From contig NZ_CP092333.1 of NCBI RefSeq assembly GCF_018595675.2, forward strand, positions 3,992,001-4,056,000: 64,000 nucleotides of DNA, given 5' to 3'. Shown here one piece after another: positions 41,929-48,205 of this stretch (positions are counted from its first letter, which is position 1; each line of letters begins with the position of its first letter). The translations under genes and the position numbers were made by a program. Origin of the DNA: Flavihumibacter fluvii. GTDB taxonomy: Bacteria > Bacteroidota > Bacteroidia > Chitinophagales > Chitinophagaceae. The notes under the pieces were generated by a model that was not told where the DNA came from, made no database searches, and worked only from the letters and a program-made list of their open reading frames with translations.

Positions 41929-43776
41929 ATGAGCGACCCAATAAAGCATGAATGTGGACTGGCATTCATTCGTTTACGCAAACCATTCTCTTATTATTTG
42001 CAGGAACATGGAACGGTGATGTATGGGCTGAATAAGCTCTACCTGCTGATGGAAAAGCAACATAACAGGGGGCAGGACGGGGCTGGAATTGCTGCAGTAA
42101 AGTTAAATGTTGAGCCGGGGTATCCATTTTTACATCGTTTAAGAAGTGTCGCCACCCAGGCTATCGCCGATCTTTTCAGGCAGGTAGGGGAAGAAATCCA
42201 GGATTTTGAAAAATACCAGCCCGATATCCGTAAGCACCCGGGCCTGCTCAAAGGTCATGTGAGGTTTATGGGTGAATTGCTCCTTGGGCACCTGCGTTAT
42301 GGCACACAAGGCAAAAACAATGTGGAATTTTGTCACCCTTTTATTAAAAGAAATACGATCCAATCGAGAAACCTTGCACTTGCAGGGAATTTCAACCTGG
42401 TAAATACTGAAGAGTTATTCGGATTGGTAAATATTGATCCGGGTGTCTTCCAAAAACAAAGTGACCTTGCCGCGATGATGGAAGTGGTGCACCATTTCCT
42501 GGTACAGGCCGATGAAGTAAACCCTGGCCATCCGGATATCGCTGCCGTGCTTCGTAATGCAAGCAAATGGTTTGACGGCGGGTATCACTTCGGCGGACTA
42601 GTTGGAAATGGAGATAGTTTTGTAATGCGTGATGCCCATGGCATCCGTCCTTCATATTATTATGTTTCAGACGATGTGATTGTTGCTGCTTCCGAACGAG
42701 CGGCAATCCGCACCAGCTTTAATGTTGGTGAAAATGAAGTGAAGGAACTGATGCCCGGCCAGGCTTTGATCGTATATGCGGATGGCCGTTATAGTGTAGA
42801 GCAAATCCTGGAACCTAAAGAGCGCAAGGCCTGCAGTTTCGAAAGGATCTATTTCTCCCGCGGAAATGATGAAAAAATTTACCGCGAAAGAAGCCAGCTC
42901 GGCTATAACCTTCGTGATGCGGTGCTCAAATCCATCGATTACGACCTCAAGAATACCATCTTCTCTTTCATCCCGAATACAGCAGAAGTTGCATTTTACG
43001 GACTTGTAAAAGGCATGGAAGATTATATGAACCAGATTAAAGTGCAGCGGATCCTGTCCTGGGGAAAAGACTTTGATGAAGAGAAGCTCACAGAAATGAT
43101 CAACCGAAAGATCAGGATCGAAAAAATTGCCATCAAGGATGTGAAGATGCGCACCTTCATTACCGAAGACTCCAACCGGAATGAAATGGTGCAACACGTG
43201 TATGATGTCACATATGGCACCGTAAAGCCAAAGCAGGATACCCTTGTAGTGATTGATGATTCTATTGTGCGGGGCACCACCCTGAAGGAAAGTATCGTCC
43301 GCATGCTGAGCCGGCTTAACCCAAAAAAGATTATCGTTATTTCTTCCGCCCCGCAGATCAGGTACCCGGATTGCTACGGTATCGATATGAGTAAACTCGG
43401 TGATTTTATTGCTTTCCGTGCTGCTATTGCACTGATTAAGGAAAAAGGCATGGACCATCTGCTGGAAAGCCTCCACGAAGAGGCAAAGGAATTATCCCGG
43501 ACTGGCCAGCTACATAGTAAAAATATTGTTAAAGAACTTTACCAGCCCTTCACGGCGGAAGAAATCTCTGCAAAGGTCGCCCAGCTGATTACCCCTTCTG
43601 ATATTGAGTTAAAAGTTGAAGTGATCTTCCAGACCATTGAATCGCTGCACCATGCTTGTCCAACGAACACAGGGGACTGGTATTTTACCGGTAACTACCC
43701 TACTTCAGGTGGTAACAAGGTGGTTAATAACGCCTTCCTCAATTACATGGAAGGTAAAAATGTACGGGGATATTGA
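41929..43776 (+). CDS. purF: Amidophosphoribosyltransferase, enlarged form
   Basis: This 615-residue protein is about 110 residues longer than E. coli PurF. The glutaminase nucleophile is probably Cys9, exposed after removal of the eight-residue leader MSDPIKHE. GAGIAAV, GHLRYGT and the FNLVN strand follow. The phosphoribosyltransferase part carries the PRPP loop VVIDDSIVRGTT near 440-452. Extra length lies in the glutaminase domain (about 75-115), before the PRPP loop, and in a C-terminal tail ending in YMEGKNVRGY. It would make phosphoribosylamine in purine synthesis. Bacteroidota often carry a shorter PurF too, so this could be a second, specialised copy. Confidence 0.85.
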   Translation: MSDPIKHECGLAFIRLRKPFSYYLQEHGTVMYGLNKLYLLMEKQHNRGQDGAGIAAVKLNVEPGYPFLHRLRSVATQAIADLFRQVGEEIQDFEKYQPDIRKHPGLLKGHVRFMGELLLGHLRYGTQGKNNVEFCHPFIKRNTIQSRNLALAGNFNLVNTEELFGLVNIDPGVFQKQSDLAAMMEVVHHFLVQADEVNPGHPDIAAVLRNASKWFDGGYHFGGLVGNGDSFVMRDAHGIRPSYYYVSDDVIVAASERAAIRTSFNVGENEVKELMPGQALIVYADGRYSVEQILEPKERKACSFERIYFSRGNDEKIYRERSQLGYNLRDAVLKSIDYDLKNTIFSFIPNTAEVAFYGLVKGMEDYMNQIKVQRILSWGKDFDEEKLTEMINRKIRIEKIAIKDVKMRTFITEDSNRNEMVQHVYDVTYGTVKPKQDTLVVIDDSIVRGTTLKESIVRMLSRLNPKKIIVISSAPQIRYPDCYGIDMSKLGDFIAFRAAIALIKEKGMDHLLESLHEEAKELSRTGQLHSKNIVKELYQPFTAEEISAKVAQLITPSDIELKVEVIFQTIESLHHACPTNTGDWYFTGNYPTSGGNKVVNNAFLNYMEGKNVRGY

Positions 43777-43829
43777 TTTCGGTCAATAGTTTATTGTTGA
43801 CACATTAATTTACCCCCATATCCATCTTC

Positions 43830-43845
43830 TGGCAACATATTTGCT
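43830..43845 (+). promoter_or_regulatory. Consensus sigma-54 (-24/-12) promoter
   Basis: TGGCAACATATTTGCT has GG at 43831-43832 and GC at 43843-43844, exactly ten bases between, and agrees with TGGCAc-N5-TTGCt at all but one position. Transcription would begin near 43856, giving a 120-base leader before the SixA-type gene at 43976. It shares TGG-N-A-N5-TTT with the incomplete elements of the 24-40 kb block. Confidence 0.6.
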
Positions 43846-43975
43846 AATATTTTGCGACCGACCGTTTTTAAGACATAACCTATGAGGGACCAGTTAAACA
43901 GGCCTGTTTATATTTCCCATTTTGTACCCTTTGTAAAGCAGTTAAGGAATCACAAAACCCAGCTACCTTTAGATC

Positions 43976-44467
43976 ATGAAGACCTTATATGTAGTGAGGC
44001 ATGCAAAAAGCAGCTGGGGTGACTTAACAACACCAGATTTTGATCGACCATTAAGTGATCGCGGGCAGCGTAATGCGCCAGAAATGGCGCAGCGTTTGCT
44101 TTCCAGGGGCTTCAGGATTGATGCCTTTGTGACCAGCACGGCCAGGCGCGCCATGCAAACCTCCCTGTATTTTATTAAAGCATATGGCCGGTCTCCTGAA
44201 GAGCTGATTCTTCGTGAAGACCTTTACCATGCCCCGGCTGAAGTCTATTTTTCTGTTGTTGCACAACAGGATGACAAGTACTCATCCATCGCAATATTTG
44301 GCCATAATCCGGGCATCAGCGCTTTTGTAAATGAACTGACAACAACCAGGATCGATGACATGCCTACCTGTGCCATTTTTGCGGTCCAGGCTGATGTCAG
44401 GCACTGGGCAGAATTCCCCGCAGCAAAAAAGCAGTTTTTATTTTTTGATACACCTAAACAGGGTTAG
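43976..44467 (+). CDS. SixA-type phosphohistidine phosphatase
   Basis: This 163-residue protein of the histidine phosphatase superfamily has a short SixA-like form: YVVRHAKSSWGD places the nucleophile His near residue 8, and SDRGQRNAPEMAQRL, TSTARRAMQTS and GHNPGISAFVNEL supply the second Arg and His. SixA removes phosphate from histidine of phosphorelay proteins. Its likely sigma-54 promoter makes a link to the two-component proteins of the rpoN block attractive, though not shown. The end overlaps the convergent transporter gene by 14 bases. Confidence 0.9.
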   Translation: MKTLYVVRHAKSSWGDLTTPDFDRPLSDRGQRNAPEMAQRLLSRGFRIDAFVTSTARRAMQTSLYFIKAYGRSPEELILREDLYHAPAEVYFSVVAQQDDKYSSIAIFGHNPGISAFVNELTTTRIDDMPTCAIFAVQADVRHWAEFPAAKKQFLFFDTPKQG

Positions 44468-45347
44468 GACTTTTCCTTCCCACCAGCCACACGCCCGAAA
44501 TAATCAGTATTGCCGCCAGGATTTTATTCATAGCGAGCTCTTCCCCAAGGAAAACAACCGCAATAATGGTGGCGAAAATCGGTTGGGTATAAATATATGA
44601 ACCCGTGACCCCCGCACCCAGTTTACTGATGCCATATAAATTGAACAGGTAGGCGAAAAAGGTTGCGCCAAAAACAATCATGGCCAGGGACATCCATTCA
44701 AGTCCGGCGAAACGCTCCCAGTGAATGGTCCGGAATTCGGACCAACCTATAAGGGCTACAAAGGGCAATCCAATGGTAAATACCCACCGCATCACATGTA
44801 TGGGCTTGTATTCCTCCATTAAGGGTTTTACAAGGGCAAAATAAAAAGCATAGGAAATGGCACTGATAATCACCAGGATATTTCCAAAAAGCATATTTTC
44901 TGCCTTTCCCTCGTGGCCATTACCGGCCACCAAAAAAACCGCTCCTGCAATACCCAGGGCAAGCCCGGTTAACTTCCAGGAGGTCAGGGCTTCCTTATCG
45001 ATCCATACGGCTGCAAAACCTATAAATATGGGTGTAGCCAGTTCCAGCAGGGCTGCATGAATACTAAATGTCAGCGAAAGTCCCTTTATAAAGAGCAATT
45101 GTGTTATCACAATGCCGGTGATAGCACAAAGTATAAATCGCGGGATATGTGCTCTTTTAATCCCAATCCTGCCGGGATAGGCCAATAATAGAACCCAGAA
45201 CAACAACACACAAACGGCTACCCTGATATAATTAAGGGCAAATGGTGGAATATATCCCTGGGTAATATGCTGAACAGCGCTGAAATTGATCCCGAAGAAG
45301 AGATTGGCTGCCAGGACAGCCAGGTGTGGTTGGAGATCGCGGCTCAA
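44454..45347 (-). CDS. EamA/DMT superfamily transporter
   Basis: This 297-residue protein has ten predicted membrane segments in two five-helix EamA repeats (about 8-140 and 153-290). The second repeat has the usual GAGVTGSYIYTQPIFATIIAV stretch. It would export or exchange a small metabolite across the inner membrane, substrate unknown. The only workable start I see is TTG at 45347, 17 bases after the glycosyltransferase gene, so the two probably form one unit. Confidence 0.9.
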   Translation of the reverse strand: MSRDLQPHLAVLAANLFFGINFSAVQHITQGYIPPFALNYIRVAVCVLLFWVLLLAYPGRIGIKRAHIPRFILCAITGIVITQLLFIKGLSLTFSIHAALLELATPIFIGFAAVWIDKEALTSWKLTGLALGIAGAVFLVAGNGHEGKAENMLFGNILVIISAISYAFYFALVKPLMEEYKPIHVMRWVFTIGLPFVALIGWSEFRTIHWERFAGLEWMSLAMIVFGATFFAYLFNLYGISKLGAGVTGSYIYTQPIFATIIAVVFLGEELAMNKILAAILIISGVWLVGRKSPNPV

Positions 45348-45364
45348 ATTTTTCCGTAAATATA

Positions 45365-46405
45365 TTATTGGATCGCTGCGAGAAGCTCGGAAACCTGCAA
45401 TTTGTTTTGGTCAATGGCGGTAATCCGGCCCTGGCTGGCTAGAAAGCCGGAAAGGTATTCCTGTTCTGTTTGTCCGGGTGTTGCTACCATAAAACATTGT
45501 TTTTTGAGCGGAATAAGGTCCATAATACTGCTATACCCACTCCTGCAAAGGATGGCCCGCGCATTGGCCACTTCCTGGGAAAACCCGGCAACGGACAGGT
45601 GATTATACACCCGGGCATTGGGAATATTGGGAAGATTGGCCTTTTCAAGGGGCAAGCCCCGCACCAGTACCATGGATTCCCCTGGCCGGGCGGACCATTG
45701 TTTGATAACCAGCTTTTCCAGGATGGTCCTTTGCGGTTCCGGACCCGAAAGCAGGACCAACAACTGGGTGTTGCTATTGGGTTCTGGTGTAGTGAGCCGG
45801 CTAAGCGGACCCAGGTAACGGACCGGGATAGCAGGCAGGAGTGCCGGATGCGATAATTCGCCCGCCAGCGATGGCTCCTTTTCAAAATCGGGCACCCAGC
45901 ATTCTGTAAACCGGTTGATCAGTTTATACAGGCGTCGTTGAACCAGGTGGTTAACGCCATCCCCAAAAGCCGTTTTTACCAGTAACTGGTGGGTGACCAG
46001 GTAGGAGGGGATGGTGGAACAGGATAACCCATACCGGTTGTCACTAATGATGGCATCGAAGGCCTGGGCATCTAATATGGTATCAAGCCAGTTGGCCTCC
46101 GCCCTAATGGTCCACAGGATGCCAGGCATTGAAAATACAAGCCTGGCAACGGTTACGGCTCGGTTTTTGTGGTATTTTATATCGTATAGGGGCGGTGTGA
46201 GAAAAGAGATATTTGGGAATGCTTCATTGATTATAGCCCGCTGTGCACCAGTGGCAGCAACGGTAACCTGCGCATTCTTTTCATTGATCAGGCGCCCTAT
46301 AAGGGGTATGCATCGGCTGGCGTGACCCAGTCCCCAATCGAGCGGAGCCACCAGGATTCTGGCGTTTTGTGAAATATTTTGTGGAAAATCAGAAAAATGG
46401 CGCAC
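45365..46405 (-). CDS. MurG-like glycosyltransferase-fold protein
   Basis: This 346-residue protein starts with GTG at 46405. The N-terminal half has the GT-B nucleotide-sugar fold start ARILVAPLDWGLGHASRCIPLIGRL. The C-terminal half has the family-28-like LLVLLSGPEPQR and ILCRSGYSSIMDLIPLKKQCFMVATPGQTEQEYLSGFL, the donor-binding motif seen in MurG-type enzymes and UDP-GlcNAc 2-epimerase-like folds. It probably moves a sugar onto a lipid or glycan in the cytoplasm. Donor and acceptor are unknown. A weaker reading is an uncharacterised UDP-sugar-binding protein. Confidence 0.78.
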   Translation of the reverse strand: MRHFSDFPQNISQNARILVAPLDWGLGHASRCIPLIGRLINEKNAQVTVAATGAQRAIINEAFPNISFLTPPLYDIKYHKNRAVTVARLVFSMPGILWTIRAEANWLDTILDAQAFDAIISDNRYGLSCSTIPSYLVTHQLLVKTAFGDGVNHLVQRRLYKLINRFTECWVPDFEKEPSLAGELSHPALLPAIPVRYLGPLSRLTTPEPNSNTQLLVLLSGPEPQRTILEKLVIKQWSARPGESMVLVRGLPLEKANLPNIPNARVYNHLSVAGFSQEVANARAILCRSGYSSIMDLIPLKKQCFMVATPGQTEQEYLSGFLASQGRITAIDQNKLQVSELLAAIQ

Positions 46406-46424
46406 TCTTAAATACTTTTTTCTC

Positions 46425-46442
46425 TGGAAATAAGTTTAAATT
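46425..46442 (+). promoter_or_regulatory. TGG-N-A-N5-TTT element upstream of the small lipoprotein
   Basis: TGGAAATAAG-TTTAAATT, with GG at 46426-46427. The implied start near 46451 leaves only five bases before the ATG at 46456, so this match is less convincing than the others. Confidence 0.2.
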
Positions 46443-46455
46443 AGAAATCTAAATT

Positions 46456-46587
46456 ATGAAGAAGACGCTGATATACGTCGTTCTCGTTGTACTGGTTAGT
46501 AGTATGGTAACCGCATGTGGAACAAATGGTAAACTGAAGAATAAGAATTGCGGTTGCAACATGAATAAAGGTTATGTTGGTTATTAA
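46456..46587 (+). CDS. Very small Cys-rich lipoprotein
   Basis: This 43-residue product has a lipoprotein signal: MKK, a hydrophobic core, and lipobox VTAC with Cys21. The mature part is only 23 residues and contains KNKNCGCNMNKGY, with two more cysteines in CGC. The sequence cannot show whether these bind a metal or form a bridge. The signal peptide, clean stop, and position 12 bases before the next gene support it as a real gene. Confidence 0.65.
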   Translation: MKKTLIYVVLVVLVSSMVTACGTNGKLKNKNCGCNMNKGYVGY

Positions 46588-46598
46588 AATCTGATGAA

Positions 46599-46844
46599 AT
46601 GAAATCGCCAAACAGAGATTTACTTGTTCTGGTTAAGCATGCCCATGATAATCAAGAGGCAATGGAACAGGAATTGACACAATTGCACAGTTTGTTACTT
46701 GATGTTGAAACACCAGGTACTTTTTGTAGTGTCTATGAAGTTATCGACTGTAACAAATTCCGCGTATATGCTGACCAGAAGCGGATTTTGAAAACAATTG
46801 CAGGTGGTGAATCCGCCTTTGTTTTCCTGAACAACAAGAATTAA
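46599..46844 (+). CDS. Small hypothetical protein
   Basis: This 81-residue protein has a helical N-terminal half (LVLVKHAHDNQEAMEQELTQLHSLL) and a beta-like C-terminal half (FRVYADQKRILKTI, ESAFVFLN). No signal peptide or membrane segment. I know no family. It follows the small lipoprotein by 12 bases and is closed by a good terminator, so the two form a short operon. Confidence 0.6.
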   Translation: MKSPNRDLLVLVKHAHDNQEAMEQELTQLHSLLLDVETPGTFCSVYEVIDCNKFRVYADQKRILKTIAGGESAFVFLNNKN

Positions 46845-46867
46845 CCTGTTTTAAAAATAGTTTGAAG

Positions 46868-46892
46868 ACCACTTTTTTAAGGTGGTTTTTTT
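46868..46892 (+). terminator. Intrinsic terminator of the small lipoprotein operon
   Basis: A hairpin with ACCACTTT (46868-46875) and AAGGTGGT (46879-46886), one G-T pair and a three-base loop, is followed by six T (46887-46892). Confidence 0.8.
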
Positions 46893-46898
46893 ATTTCC

Positions 46899-48155
46899 TC
46901 ACTGCAGTTTTTCCAGTGCCTGTTGTAATAGATTGAGCATCCCCGTTATGTCTTCCTTTCTGCATGTTCCAACACTGAGCCGGTACCATGGAGAGGTTTT
47001 TGCAGCTCCAAATGCATAAAATGGTACTACAGCCAGTTTGGCTTCATTTAATAAATAGGCGGATACATCTGCCTGTGTATTTAGCGTGTGGCCGCTCGCT
47101 GTTTTCCTGCCCACCAGGTCTATTTTAATGGTCAGGTAGATAGCAGCCTGCGGGGTAACGGCATCCACATTATGCCCGGCGGCCTTAAGGGCAATAAATC
47201 CGTCATAAATTTTCCGGAGCCGTTCTTCCACTTCACCCTTGAAATGGGCGAGGTATTCTTTAATGGCTTCCTTTTTATACAGGAATTTGGCAACCCCTTT
47301 TTGTTCAGCCATTGGTGCCCAGGCGCCAATATGACCGAGTATGGCCTTCATTTTATTGATGATGATTTCCGGGCCGAAGCTCCAGCCGACCCTTACCCCT
47401 GTTGCGGCAAATACCTTGCTGACGGCATCCACGAAAATGGTGTATTCGCGCATGGCCGGACGAAGACTTACCGGGTTAAAGTGCTGGATCTCGCCATATG
47501 TCAGGTGCCAGTACATCTGGTCGTACATAACATAGAGTTTCTTTTCCTCCCCGGCCCGCAAGGCATTTTCGGCAAGCACCAGGTCGCAGATCTTTTCCAG
47601 CGCTTCTTTGGTGAACACCGTGCCCGTCGGGTTCTGCGGTGAACATAATGCCAGCAGGGTAGCTCCTCTCAGCAAAGGCGCCAGGTCATCCGCCGAAGGC
47701 ATAAAATTATTTTCCGGTCCCACTTCTACCACCACATGTTCTCCTTCAACAAAATGGGTATAGTGGTTATTATTCCAGGAAGGCACCGCATATACCACCT
47801 TATCCCCTTTATCCACAATGGCCCGGAATATGGCATAGATCAGCGGCCGGCCACCGGAAGCAACCAGGTATTCAGAAATGGAATAGTCCAGCCCCTCCCA
47901 TTCCCGGGTAAATTCGGCAATGGCTTCGCGCAGGTCCAGGTTGCCTTCCGCCAGCGGATAATTTGTAAAGTGCTGGCGATAAGCTGCAATGATCTCTTCT
48001 TCCAGTGCCTGTGGGATGGGAAAAACCTGCGGGTCAAAATCACCCACGGTAAAATTGAAGATTTTCTCCCCCAGCCGGATTTTCTCACGGATTTCACCGC
48101 CCAGTTTAACGATTTCAGAGCCAATAAGGGTTTCAGAGAGGTGACTAAGTTTCAT
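46899..48155 (-). CDS. Class I/II PLP aminotransferase
   Basis: With ATG at 48155 the protein has 418 residues starting MKLSHLSETLIGSEIVKLGG (a TTG eight codons upstream is less likely). Fold-type I aminotransferase motifs are present: YPLAEGNLDLREAIAEF, CSPQNPTGTVF, YVMYDQMYWHL, and DAVSKVFAATGVRVGW with the PLP lysine. It is of the aspartate-aminotransferase group, cytoplasmic. The amino-acid substrate cannot be fixed from sequence. It is divergent from the SNF2 helicase, with 50 bases between the starts. Confidence 0.9.
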   Translation of the reverse strand: MKLSHLSETLIGSEIVKLGGEIREKIRLGEKIFNFTVGDFDPQVFPIPQALEEEIIAAYRQHFTNYPLAEGNLDLREAIAEFTREWEGLDYSISEYLVASGGRPLIYAIFRAIVDKGDKVVYAVPSWNNNHYTHFVEGEHVVVEVGPENNFMPSADDLAPLLRGATLLALCSPQNPTGTVFTKEALEKICDLVLAENALRAGEEKKLYVMYDQMYWHLTYGEIQHFNPVSLRPAMREYTIFVDAVSKVFAATGVRVGWSFGPEIIINKMKAILGHIGAWAPMAEQKGVAKFLYKKEAIKEYLAHFKGEVEERLRKIYDGFIALKAAGHNVDAVTPQAAIYLTIKIDLVGRKTASGHTLNTQADVSAYLLNEAKLAVVPFYAFGAAKTSPWYRLSVGTCRKEDITGMLNLLQQALEKLQ

Positions 48156-48205
48156 GCAATCCAGTTTATTCGGGGCCAAAGGTACATGTATATTTGCCAG
48201 CCCTT

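Noticed and set aside
42667-43476. 269-codon open frame on the minus strand
   Set aside because: It is antisense to the purF phosphoribosyltransferase region and looks like a codon-use shadow.
43882-44022. 46-codon frame in the leader of the SixA-type gene
   Set aside because: It runs 47 bases into the phosphatase gene in another frame, has no signal or family features, and could be chance. It might be a leader peptide but nothing supports that.
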